46,557 nt of DNA from an uncultured Maritimibacter sp. GTDB taxonomy: Bacteria; Pseudomonadota; Alphaproteobacteria; Rhodobacterales; Rhodobacteraceae. The notes under the pieces were generated by a model. The model made no database searches and was not told where the DNA came from. It saw nothing but the letters and a program-made list of their open reading frames with translations. Made by a program: the position numbers and the translations under genes. Below, piece after piece: positions 8,574 to 15,355 of this stretch. How positions within the stretch are numbered: the first letter of the stretch is position 1; each line of letters opens with the position of its first letter. Location of the stretch: contig CAJXYS010000024.1 of NCBI GenBank assembly GCA_913063035.1, positions 1 to 46,557 of the forward strand, written 5' to 3'.

Positions 8574-8596
8574 CCGGAAATATCCCCGCCGGAGGC
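8574..8596 (-). other. Extragenic element between convergent rhomboid and argF genes
   Basis: On the minus strand the 63-bp gap reads GCCTCCGGCGGGGATATTT followed by CCGG. From memory, near-identical strings recur at gene 3' ends in Rhodobacterales genomes. The GC-rich part followed by an AT-rich end would suit transcription termination or 3' processing of the argDF message. Only this one copy is seen in the window. Confidence 0.35.
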
Positions 8597-8618
8597 TCAG
8601 AATCGCCGCGCAGCGGCC

Positions 8619-9545
8619 TCAGACGCCGAGGCACCAGCGCATCACCGCCTTCTGGGCATGCAGCCGGTTCTCCGCCTCGTCGAAGACCACCGATTGCGGG
8701 CCGTCCATCACCGCGGAGGTGATCTCCTCGCCGCGATGGGCCGGCAGGCAGTGCATCACGAGCGCGTCCGGCTTTGCCGCCGCCAGCAGATCGGCGTTGA
8801 CCTGGTAGGGGCGCAGCTGGTTGTGCCGCCGCTCGCGCGCCGATTGCGGGTCGTGCATCGAGAGCCAGGTATCGGTCAGGATCAGGTCGGCATCGGCGAC
8901 GGCCTTCATCGGGTCGCGCTCGATCTCGGCCCTGACGCCCGCCTCGCGCGCGAACTCCATGAAGGCACGCTCGGGCTCCAGGGTCTCGGGGCCGGTGAAA
9001 GTGAAGTCGAAACCGAAGCGCGCGGCGGCGTGGATCACGCTGGCGCAGACATTGTTGCCGTCGCCGGTCCAGACCACCTTCTTGCCGGCGATGGGACCGC
9101 GGTGTTCCTCGTAGGTCAGCACGTCGGCCATGATCTGGCAGGGATGGGTGCGATCCGTCAGCCCGTTGATCACCGGCACGTCGGCATGCTCCGCCAGCTC
9201 GAGCAGGGTCGTCTCCTCGAAGGTCCGGATCATGATCAGGTCGACATAGCGCGAGAGCACCCGCGCCGTGTCGGCGATGGTCTCGCCGTGCCCCAGCTGC
9301 ATGTCGGCGCCGGACAGCACCATGGTCTCGCCGCCCATCTGGCGCACGCCCACGTCAAAGCTGACGCGCGTCCGGGTCGAGGGCTTCTCGAAGATGAGCG
9401 CCACCATGCGCCCGGCAAGCGGCTGCACGTCGTCCGGCGCGCCCTTGGGGCGGCCCTTGCGGGCCTCCTTCATGGCCCGCGCCTGGTCGATCATCTGCCG
9501 GAGCGCCCCGGCCTCGGTCTTGTGGATATCGAGGAAATGCGTCAT
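8619..9545 (-). CDS. argF: Ornithine carbamoyltransferase
   Basis: Makes citrulline from ornithine and carbamoyl phosphate, the sixth step of arginine synthesis; cytoplasmic trimer. The 308 residues contain the carbamoyl-phosphate site STRTR (56-60), HPCQ (134-137) and the ornithine-site HCLPA (265-269). The length is typical of anabolic OTCases. It lies 30 bp downstream of argD on the same strand and is almost certainly cotranscribed, so it should share any control exerted by the arginine-rich leader ORF upstream of argD. Carbamoyl phosphate would come from CarAB, whose large subunit starts at the far end of this window. Confidence 0.97.
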   Translation of the reverse strand: MTHFLDIHKTEAGALRQMIDQARAMKEARKGRPKGAPDDVQPLAGRMVALIFEKPSTRTRVSFDVGVRQMGGETMVLSGADMQLGHGETIADTARVLSRYVDLIMIRTFEETTLLELAEHADVPVINGLTDRTHPCQIMADVLTYEEHRGPIAGKKVVWTGDGNNVCASVIHAAARFGFDFTFTGPETLEPERAFMEFAREAGVRAEIERDPMKAVADADLILTDTWLSMHDPQSARERRHNQLRPYQVNADLLAAAKPDALVMHCLPAHRGEEITSAVMDGPQSVVFDEAENRLHAQKAVMRWCLGV

Positions 9546-9575
9546 CTGCCCGTCCCTGTCCCTTTCCGCGCCGGA

Positions 9576-10766
9576 TCAGCCGGCCGCCGCCAGCCCGGCC
9601 GCGACGGTCCCGGCCGCCCGGTCGAGCCGCGCCACCGCCTCGCCGATCTCGGCCTCGGAGATATTGAGCGGCGGCAGCAGCCGAACCACGTTCTCGGCGG
9701 CGGGCACGGTCAGCACCTGCTCCGCATAGCCCGCCTGCACCAGGTCGGTGTTCGCCGCCCGGCATTTCAGGCCCAGCATCAGCCCCGATCCCCGCACCGC
9801 CTCGAAGACGTCCGGATGCTGGGCGACCAGCCCCTCGAGCCTCTGGCGCAAGAGCCCGGCCTTGCGGTTCACCGCGTCCAGGAAATCGGGATCGGCCACG
9901 ATCTCCATCACCGCGGACCCGACGGCGCAGGCCAGCGGGTTGCCGCCATAGGTCGAGCCGTGCGTGCCCGCGCCCATCGGCGCGCCGGCGGCCTCCGTCG
10001 CCAGCACGGCACCGAGCGGGAAGCCCCCGCCGATGCCCTTGGCCACCATCATGATGTCCGGCTCCACCCCGGCCCATTCATGGGCGAAGAGCCGCCCCGT
10101 GCGCCCCATGCCGCATTGCACCTCGTCGAGGATCAGCAGCGCCCCGGTCCGGTCGCAGAGATCCCGGAGCCCCTTCAGGCACTGGTCCGGCAGCGGACGG
10201 ATGCCGCCCTCGCCCTGCACCGGCTCGATCAGGATCGCGGCGGTCCGGTCGGTCACCGCGGCCTCGAGCGCGTCGTGATCGCCCCAGGGCAGGTGCACGA
10301 AGCCCGGCATCAGCGGCCCGAAGCCCGTGACCATCTTCTCGGAGCCCGCGGCGGCGATCGCCCCGGTGGAGCGGCCATGGAAGGATCCCTCGAAGGTGAC
10401 GATCTCGACCCGCTCCGGCTGGTCCTGATCGTACCAGTATTTCCGCGCCATCTTGATCGCCAGTTCCGCCGCCTCGGTGCCGGAATTGGTGAAGAAGACC
10501 GTGTCCGCGAAGGTGGCCGCGACCAGCTGCGCGGCCAGGCGTTCCTGCGCCGGAATGTGGTAGAGGTTCGAGGTATGCCAGAGCTTGCCCGCCTGCTCCG
10601 TCAGGGCCTCGACCAGCCGCGGATGGGCATGGCCCAGCGCGTTGACCGCGATCCCCGCGCCGAGATCCAGGTATCGGCTGCCATCGGCCTCCACCAGCCA
10701 GCAGCCTTCGCCCCGCTCGAAACTGAGCGGCGCGCGGTTGTAGGTCGGCAAGACGGCAGGGATCAT
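9576..10766 (-). CDS. argD: Acetylornithine aminotransferase
   Basis: A PLP-dependent class III aminotransferase converting N-acetylglutamate semialdehyde to N-acetylornithine in arginine synthesis; ArgD enzymes often also serve lysine synthesis. The 396 residues show the SGTE segment (95-98), [11 protein letters not shown], the cofactor-contacting [12 protein letters not shown] (about 213-224) and the Schiff-base lysine in [11 protein letters not shown] (Lys243). The start ATG has an AAGGA ribosome site seven bases upstream. It is first in the argD-argF operon and is preceded by a 22-codon arginine-rich ORF (10871-10939). Confidence 0.96.
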   Translation of the reverse strand: MIPAVLPTYNRAPLSFERGEGCWLVEADGSRYLDLGAGIAVNALGHAHPRLVEALTEQAGKLWHTSNLYHIPAQERLAAQLVAATFADTVFFTNSGTEAAELAIKMARKYWYDQDQPERVEIVTFEGSFHGRSTGAIAAAGSEKMVTGFGPLMPGFVHLPWGDHDALEAAVTDRTAAILIEPVQGEGGIRPLPDQCLKGLRDLCDRTGALLILDEVQCGMGRTGRLFAHEWAGVEPDIMMVAKGIGGGFPLGAVLATEAAGAPMGAGTHGSTYGGNPLACAVGSAVMEIVADPDFLDAVNRKAGLLRQRLEGLVAQHPDVFEAVRGSGLMLGLKCRAANTDLVQAGYAEQVLTVPAAENVVRLLPPLNISEAEIGEAVARLDRAAGTVAAGLAAAG

Positions 10767-10792
10767 CTGTCGGTCCTTTCGATGGAAATGCG

Positions 10793-10821
10793 ATCTGCGC
10801 AAAGCGCGGGAGGATTGTCAA
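10793..10821 (-). promoter_or_regulatory. Possible internal promoter just upstream of argD
   Basis: A perfect TTGACA (minus strand, 10821-10816) lies 50 bp upstream of argD. At a 17-bp spacing the -10 hexamer is GCAGAT, a poor match. If active, it would give argDF transcripts that bypass the upstream arginine-rich leader ORF. Confidence 0.35.
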
Positions 10822-10834
10822 TTACAGGGTACGG

Positions 10835-10908
10835 TGCCGCGGGCGGCGGCATGGCGGACGGATCGGCGCGTCAGCGGCGGCGCGCCGGGCGGATGCCGCG
10901 GCGGCGCG
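10835..10908 (-). promoter_or_regulatory. Alternative RNA helices in the argDF leader (attenuator candidate)
   Basis: Read on the minus strand. GGCGCG (10886-10881) can pair either with CGCGCC inside the leader ORF (10908-10903) or with CGCGCC just past its stop codon (10870-10865). ATGCCGC (10852-10846) can pair either with GCGGCAT in the leader ORF (10899-10893) or, in a local hairpin, its TGCCGC with GCGGCA (10840-10835). These pairings exclude one another, as in attenuators. No U-tract follows the last hairpin, so intrinsic termination there is not shown; Rho or translation-linked control would also fit. Confidence 0.45.
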
Positions 10909-10939
10909 TCTGGGTCGGGCGTGGTGCGCGGATGGTCAT
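10871..10939 (-). CDS. Arginine-rich leader peptide upstream of argDF
   Basis: A 22-codon ORF that starts MTIRAPRP and ends RPARRR. Nine of the 22 residues are arginine, all CGC, with two runs of three (codons 12-14 and 20-22). It has a strong ribosome site, AGAGGA, seven bases before the ATG. The sequence around its start (AGGACCGGACG-ATG) closely resembles that of argD (AGGACCGACAG-ATG). It ends 104 bases before argD and lies behind a plausible promoter on the same strand. A short ORF rich in the end-product amino acid ahead of that amino acid's operon is the classic form of a ribosome-stalling leader. Arginine codons are frequent by chance in GC-rich DNA, but the start signal and position argue for translation. 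Confidence 0.65.
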   Translation of the reverse strand: MTIRAPRPTQTRRRGIRPARRR

Positions 10940-10981
10940 CGTCCGGTCCTCTGATCAGGGCGGCGGCCCCTTGCGTTCCGC

Positions 10982-11010
10982 GGCTTAGAGGGTTTCCCTG
11001 CGGCTGTCCA
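10982..11010 (-). promoter_or_regulatory. Putative promoter of the leader-argD-argF transcript
   Basis: On the minus strand TGGACA (11010-11005) and TAAGCC (10987-10982) are separated by 17 bp. Transcription would start near 10975, about 36 bases before the leader ORF. The hexamers match consensus only in part. The promoter backs onto the start of the divergent DMT transporter gene. Confidence 0.45.
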
Positions 11011-11031
11011 GTCCTTGCCCAGGTCACGCCC

Positions 11032-11949
11032 ATGTTCACCCCAGGCACGCCCGATCCGCTCCGCGCCATTGCGGCGATGCTGGCCGCGGCGGCGCTGATC
11101 GCGGGGACGACGATCCTGGCCAAGGCCATTGGGCAGGGCGTCTTCGGCCCTGCCCTGCATCCCCTTCAGGTCAGCCAGGGGCGCTTTGCCTTTGCCGTGC
11201 TGGGGCTGGCCGCGGCCGCCGCCGTCCTGCGCCCGCGAATCGCGCGCCCGGCGCTCGCGCTCCATGCCGCGCGCTCGGTCTGCGGCTGGGCGGGCGTCAG
11301 CCTGATGTTCACCGCCGTGGTCTACATCCCGCTGTCCGACGCGACGGCGATCAGCTTTCTCAACCCGGTGATCGGGATGATCCTCGCCATCCCGCTCCTG
11401 GGCGAGCGGGTGGGGCCGATCCGCTGGTCGGCCGCCGCGATCGCCTTCGCCGGCGCGGTGATCCTGCTGCGCCCGGGGGGCGGCGTGATCCAGCCCGGCG
11501 CGCTCTTCGCACTGGCCGCGGCGCTTGCCCTGGGGCTTGAGGCGGTGTTCATCAAGCGGCTGACCGGGCGCGAGGCGCCGTTGCAGATCCTGATCGTCAA
11601 CAACGCGATCGGGCTGGCGATTTCGACCGTCGCGGCGCTGTTCGTCTGGGCGGCCCCGACACCCGCGCAATGGGCCGCACTGGCCGGGATCGGGATCGCC
11701 ATGGTCGCCGCGCAGGCACTTTTCATCCAGGCGATGCGGGCGGCCGATGCCAGCTTCGCGCTGCCCTTCTTCTACACCGTGCTGATCTTCGCCACGCTTT
11801 ACGACGCGGCCTGGTTCGGCACCCTGCCCGATGCGGTCAGCGTCGCGGGGGCCGTGGTGATCCTGGCCGGTGCGCTGCTGCTGGCCTGGCGCGAGGGCCG
11901 GCTGACGCGGGCCGGGCGGATCACGACTTCAGCCGGTAGCCGGTCCTGA
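11032..11949 (+). CDS. DMT-superfamily (EamA) transporter
   Basis: A 305-residue membrane protein with about ten helices arranged as two EamA repeats (about 10-140 and 150-290). Such carriers usually export amino acids or small metabolites, or take up nucleotide-sugar-like compounds. The first repeat carries FTAVVYIPLSDATAISFLNPVIGMIL, typical of the RhaT/EamA group. The ATG before FTPGTPDP is chosen; the longer frame upstream lacks membrane character. It is divergent from the arginine operon, which hints at an amino-acid role but does not prove it. Its last 29 bases overlap the 3' end of the convergent ABC permease gene. Confidence 0.85.
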   Translation: MFTPGTPDPLRAIAAMLAAAALIAGTTILAKAIGQGVFGPALHPLQVSQGRFAFAVLGLAAAAAVLRPRIARPALALHAARSVCGWAGVSLMFTAVVYIPLSDATAISFLNPVIGMILAIPLLGERVGPIRWSAAAIAFAGAVILLRPGGGVIQPGALFALAAALALGLEAVFIKRLTGREAPLQILIVNNAIGLAISTVAALFVWAAPTPAQWAALAGIGIAMVAAQALFIQAMRAADASFALPFFYTVLIFATLYDAAWFGTLPDAVSVAGAVVILAGALLLAWREGRLTRAGRITTSAGSRS

Positions 11950-12733
11950 ACCACCGCCAGCAGAGCGCGGCCACCGCCAGCGTCGCGGTGCTGCAGACCA
12001 TGACACCGATCCAGGGCGAGGTGTCCGAGGTGCCCAGCACCCCGTGACGCATCCCGTCGATCAGGTAGAAGACCGGGTTCATGTGCGAGGCGACCTGCAT
12101 CGGCGCGGGCAGCGTGGCGATGGAATAGAAGGTACCCGACAGGAACGAGAGCGGCGTGACGATGAAGTTGGTGATCGCCGCCATGTGATCGAATTTCGAG
12201 GCGATGGTCGCCGCGACCAGCCCGATGGCCGACAGGAAGGCGCTGCCCAGCACCACGAAGACCAGCGCCCAGAGCGGCTTGGCCACGCCGACGCCCACGA
12301 TCGGGAAGATCACAAGCGCCACGGCCAGCGCCACGAAGAGCCCGCGCGCGACGCCGCCGGCGATATAGCCGACCACCAGTTCGGCCGGCGAGAGCGGCGG
12401 CATGAGCGTGTCGACGATGTTGCCCTGCACCTTCGAGATCATCAGCGAACTCGAGGTGTTGGCGAACGCGTTCTGGATCACCTGCATCATCAGGATGCCC
12501 GGCGCCAGGAAATGCGAGAACGGCATGCCGTTCACCTCCCCCCGCTGCGGCCCGATGGCAAGATCGAAGACCACGAGGAAGAGGCCGGCGGTCGCGAGCG
12601 GCGCGGCGACCGTCTGCATCCAGACCGTCGTGAATCGCCGGATCTCGCGCGTCATCAGCGTCCAGAGCCCGAGCCAGTTCACGCGTCCGAAACGGCGCAC
12701 GCCCATGCCGGCGATGTCCTGCGTCTGTGCCAT
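11921..12733 (-). CDS. ABC-2 type transporter permease
   Basis: A 270-residue integral membrane subunit of an ABC-2 exporter, with about six helices. The ABC2_membrane signature region is visible (FLAPGILMMQVIQNAF...SSLMISKVQGNIVDTLMPPLSPAELVVGY, then LSFLSGTFYSI, and NPVFYLIDGMRHGVLG). Relatives export polysaccharides, lipids or drugs together with a separate ATP-binding subunit. No ATPase gene lies beside it here: the upstream neighbour is gcrA, transcribed away from it. Its partner must therefore be encoded elsewhere. It overlaps the DMT gene tail-to-tail by 29 bp. Confidence 0.88.
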   Translation of the reverse strand: MAQTQDIAGMGVRRFGRVNWLGLWTLMTREIRRFTTVWMQTVAAPLATAGLFLVVFDLAIGPQRGEVNGMPFSHFLAPGILMMQVIQNAFANTSSSLMISKVQGNIVDTLMPPLSPAELVVGYIAGGVARGLFVALAVALVIFPIVGVGVAKPLWALVFVVLGSAFLSAIGLVAATIASKFDHMAAITNFIVTPLSFLSGTFYSIATLPAPMQVASHMNPVFYLIDGMRHGVLGTSDTSPWIGVMVCSTATLAVAALCWRWFRTGYRLKS

Positions 12734-12763
12734 GCTTTCCCCGCGAATTTAGGTGTGCGCACC

Positions 12764-12791
12764 TTGTATCCGCCTGATGCGTGGTTACAAT
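12764..12791 (+). promoter_or_regulatory. Putative gcrA promoter
   Basis: TTGTAT (12764-12769) and TACAAT (12786-12791) are spaced by 16 bp, giving a start about 85 bases before the gcrA ATG. A GTGCGCAC palindrome sits just upstream (about 12754-12761). No GANTC site is seen in this gap. Confidence 0.5.
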
Positions 12792-12882
12792 AGGCCGACC
12801 TGGAATTTTCCACGGCACGACCGAAATGACAGACGCGCTGCACCCGGCAGGGCCGCGCGACAGAGATGAGTTGAGAGGACCC

Positions 12883-13470
12883 ATGTCCTGGACCGATGAA
12901 CGCGTCGAGCTGCTGAAGCAGATGTGGACCGAAGGAAAGAGCGCGAGCCAGATCGCCAAGGAACTCGGCGGCGTCACCCGCAACGCGGTGATCGGCAAGG
13001 TGCATCGCCTCGGCCTGTCCAACCGCAACAGCGGCACCGCGAAAACCGCTGAGAAGCCGGCGCCCTCCGAACCCAAGGAACCGGCCAAGCCGAAGGCGGC
13101 CCCCAAGGCGGCGTCGAAGCCCGCCGCGGCGGCCGAGAAACCGGCCGACCCGGCGCCGTCGGCGCCCGCGCAGGCGCAGCCGCGCAAGCCCCAGCCCCCC
13201 GTGGCCGGGCAGCCCCTGCCGCCGCAGCCCTCGGCCAACGAGATCAGCCCCGAGGCACTGGCCAATGTGCGCGAGATCGAGAAAAAGGCCCGCAGGATCA
13301 GCCTCATGGAACTGACCGAGCGCACCTGCAAATGGCCCATCGGCGACCCGGCCACCAAGGATTTCTGGTTCTGCGGCCTGCCCTGCCAGTCGGGCAAGCC
13401 CTATTGCGAGGCGCATGTCGGCGTGGCGTTCCAGCCGATGTCCTCGCGCCGGGACCGCAAATCGCGCTGA
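12883..13470 (+). CDS. gcrA: Cell-cycle transcriptional regulator GcrA
   Basis: An alphaproteobacterial regulator that binds sigma-70 RNA polymerase and activates promoters with CcrM-methylated GANTC sites. The 195 residues begin with the conserved DNA-binding helix-turn-helix (MSWTDERVELLKQMWTEGKS...GGVTRNAVIGKVHRLGL, about 1-45). An Ala/Pro/Lys-rich linker follows (about 50-115), then the conserved sigma-interacting C-terminus with clustered cysteines (RTCKWPIGDP, FWFCGLPCQSGKPYCEAH). GAGAGGA precedes the ATG. Two GANTC-paired promoter regions in the same window (14073-14085, 38304-38318) are possible targets. Confidence 0.96.
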   Translation: MSWTDERVELLKQMWTEGKSASQIAKELGGVTRNAVIGKVHRLGLSNRNSGTAKTAEKPAPSEPKEPAKPKAAPKAASKPAAAAEKPADPAPSAPAQAQPRKPQPPVAGQPLPPQPSANEISPEALANVREIEKKARRISLMELTERTCKWPIGDPATKDFWFCGLPCQSGKPYCEAHVGVAFQPMSSRRDRKSR

Positions 13471-13577
13471 CCTCGCGCCCGGCCGCCGGCGTCCTTGGAA
13501 CGGGCGCCGGTCCGGCTTAACTTCGACCCGGTAGACCGACCTGATCCGCGCTGCCCATGATGTGACCCGACCGCCAG

Positions 13578-14057
13578 ATGGTGACCCTGCCCAGAACCCC
13601 GCAATTCCCCGTCCGGACGGGTGGCGCCCGCAAGGACGAGGTGCGGACGCAATTCGCGGCGCTTTGCTACCGTGTGCGCAAGGGGGCGACCGAGGTTCTT
13701 CTCATCACCAGCCGCGACACCGGGCGCTGGGTGCTGCCCAAGGGCTGGCCGATGGACGGCGTCACGCCCGCCGATGCGGCCGCCCGGGAGGCCTGGGAAG
13801 AGGCCGGCGTCACGGGCCAGGTCCGTCACGCCGTGGCCGGACTCTATTCCTATAACAAGGCGATGGAAAGTGACGACGATCTGCCCTGCATCGTCGCGAT
13901 CTTCCCGCTCCAGGTGCGCAAGCTGGCGCGGGATTTTCCCGAACGCGGCCTGCGCAAGCGCAAGTGGTTCTCGCCCCGCAAGGCCGCCGGCAAGGTCAGG
14001 GAGCCGGAACTCCAGGAAATCCTGAGCCGCTTCGATGCATCGCGGCTGGGCAAATAG
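13578..14057 (+). CDS. Nudix hydrolase, DIPP-like
   Basis: A 159-residue Nudix-fold enzyme that hydrolyses a nucleoside diphosphate linked to another group, or an inositol pyrophosphate or diadenosine polyphosphate. The Nudix box is KGWPMDG...AAAREAWEEAGV (residues 55-78), with the metal-binding REAWEEAG intact. The first Glu of the canonical G-x5-E pattern is replaced by Val62, as I recall from alphaproteobacterial relatives with a KGWPM opening. Substrate cannot be told from sequence. It is followed after 74 bp by the DUF1178 gene, which seems to have its own promoter. Confidence 0.85.
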   Translation: MVTLPRTPQFPVRTGGARKDEVRTQFAALCYRVRKGATEVLLITSRDTGRWVLPKGWPMDGVTPADAAAREAWEEAGVTGQVRHAVAGLYSYNKAMESDDDLPCIVAIFPLQVRKLARDFPERGLRKRKWFSPRKAAGKVREPELQEILSRFDASRLGK

Positions 14058-14071
14058 GCCCGACCCGTGTC

Positions 14072-14106
14072 GGAATCGTTGATTCCGCCGGTGGATCGGC
14101 TATTTA
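14072..14106 (+). promoter_or_regulatory. Promoter with paired GANTC sites before the DUF1178 gene
   Basis: TTGATT (14079-14084) and TATTTA (14101-14106) are spaced by 16 bp. Overlapping the -35 region is a perfect dyad GGAATC-GTT-GATTCC (14072-14086). Each of its arms holds a GANTC methylation site (GAATC at 14073, GATTC at 14081). GcrA acts at promoters with methylated GANTC near -35/-10, so this is a candidate GcrA/CcrM-controlled promoter. Confidence 0.55.
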
Positions 14107-14131
14107 CTTTGGGCGGCAAGCAGAGGCTCTG

Positions 14132-14590
14132 ATGATACGTTATACGTTGCGCTGCGACAGGGGTCACACCTTCGACAGCTGGTTCCAGTCCGGAGATGCC
14201 TTCGAGAAATTGCATGCCGCCGGCATGGTGAGCTGCGCCGTCTGCGGCTGCACGGACGTGCAGAAGGCGATCATGGCGCCGCAGGTGCGGCCCGGCCGCG
14301 CGGCCGAAGCCGCGACAGCCGCCGCCCAACCCGCCGAGACAGGGGACAAGCCGCTCTCGCAGCCGGCAAGCCCGGCGGAACAGGCGCTGGCGGAACTGCG
14401 AAAGCGGATCGAGTCGGCCAGTGAGAACGTCGGCAAGGACTTCGCCAACGAGGCGCGGCGGATCCACGAGGGCGAGGCGCCGAAACGCTCGATCATCGGC
14501 GAAGCCGCCGCGGAAGACGCCCGCAGTCTCGTCGAAGACGGAATCCCCGTCACCCCCCTGCCCTGGGCGGCCCGCGGCAAGAGCAACTGA
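14132..14590 (+). CDS. DUF1178 family protein
   Basis: A 152-residue cytoplasmic protein of a family widespread in Alpha- and Betaproteobacteria with no established function. The N-terminal half looks like a small zinc-ribbon fold: CDRGHTFDSWF (residues 8-18), then a Cys pair in SCAVCGC (34-40). The middle is Ala/Pro-rich and variable. The C-terminus is the conserved part (VGKDFANEARRIHEGEAP...IIGEAAAEDARSLVEDGIPVTPLPW). The ATG follows shortly after the GANTC-bearing promoter. The SDR gene begins 15 bp after it, and the two are probably cotranscribed. Confidence 0.88.
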   Translation: MIRYTLRCDRGHTFDSWFQSGDAFEKLHAAGMVSCAVCGCTDVQKAIMAPQVRPGRAAEAATAAAQPAETGDKPLSQPASPAEQALAELRKRIESASENVGKDFANEARRIHEGEAPKRSIIGEAAAEDARSLVEDGIPVTPLPWAARGKSN

Positions 14591-14605
14591 CCGCGGAGAC
14601 CGCGC

Positions 14606-15274
14606 ATGACCGTTCTGATCACCGGGGCAAACCGCGGAATCGGCGCCGAACTCGCCCGCCGCTACGTGGCGCGGGGCGCGCGCGTCATCGGGACGACGCG
14701 GGGCGCCACCCCGCCCGACCTGCAGGATGCCGTCGAATGGAAAACGCTCGACGTCACCGACCCGGCAAGCTTCGCGGCGCTCGCGCGTGATCTCGACGGC
14801 TGCCAGATCGACCTGCTGATCTGCAACGCCGGCGTCTACCTGGACAAGGGGCATTCCCTGGCCGGCGGCTACGGTGCGGATCTCTGGGCCGGAACCTTCG
14901 CCACCAACGTGACCGGCGTCTTCCTGACGGTGCAGACGCTGTTGCCCAACCTGCAATGCGGGGATACCGCGCGGGTGGCCGTGATCGCCTCGATCATGGG
15001 CTCGAGCACCCGGGCGCCGGGCGGTTCTTACATCTACCGCGCGTCCAAGGCGGCAGCGGTGAACCTTGCGCGGAATCTCGCGGCCGACCTCGACGGTCTC
15101 GGCATCGCGGTGGGCGCCTACCACCCCGGCTGGGTCCAGACGGATATGGGCGGCACCGCCGCCGAGATCGACGTCGAGACGGCTGCGAACGGCCTCCTCG
15201 CCCGCTTCGACGCGCTCTCGCCCGAAACGGCGGGGTGTTTCCTGTCCTATGACGGGACGGAGCTGCCTTTCTGA
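14606..15274 (+). CDS. Short-chain dehydrogenase/reductase
   Basis: A 222-residue NAD(P)-dependent oxidoreductase of the SDR superfamily, closest in character to the C-factor/sniffer-like carbonyl reductases. It has the dinucleotide motif TGANRGIG (residues 6-13), the NAG motif in ICNAGVY (about 73-79), a catalytic Ser in IASIMGS, and YxxxK as YRASK (about 139-143). At 222 residues it is shorter than classical 250-residue SDRs. The substrate is unknown. It has an adequate GGAGA ribosome site and follows the DUF1178 gene by 15 bp. Confidence 0.88.
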   Translation: MTVLITGANRGIGAELARRYVARGARVIGTTRGATPPDLQDAVEWKTLDVTDPASFAALARDLDGCQIDLLICNAGVYLDKGHSLAGGYGADLWAGTFATNVTGVFLTVQTLLPNLQCGDTARVAVIASIMGSSTRAPGGSYIYRASKAAAVNLARNLAADLDGLGIAVGAYHPGWVQTDMGGTAAEIDVETAANGLLARFDALSPETAGCFLSYDGTELPF

Positions 15275-15290
15275 CGCGGCACAAGCCGGC

Positions 15291-15319
15291 TTGCCCTCGC
15301 CCCGGCGCGCGCGTATGAA
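15291..15319 (+). promoter_or_regulatory. Putative lysC promoter
   Basis: TTGCCC (15291-15296) and TATGAA (15314-15319) are spaced by 17 bp, about 40 bases upstream of the lysC ATG. Confidence 0.55.
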
Positions 15320-15355
15320 GCCCCCCGATCGAGGGCAGGTCCAGGGAAAGCGCGC

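Noticed and set aside
8658-10988. A 776-codon open frame antisense to argF and argD
   Set aside because: It runs across both genes and their gap without a domain, and shows the same composition bias as other shadow frames.
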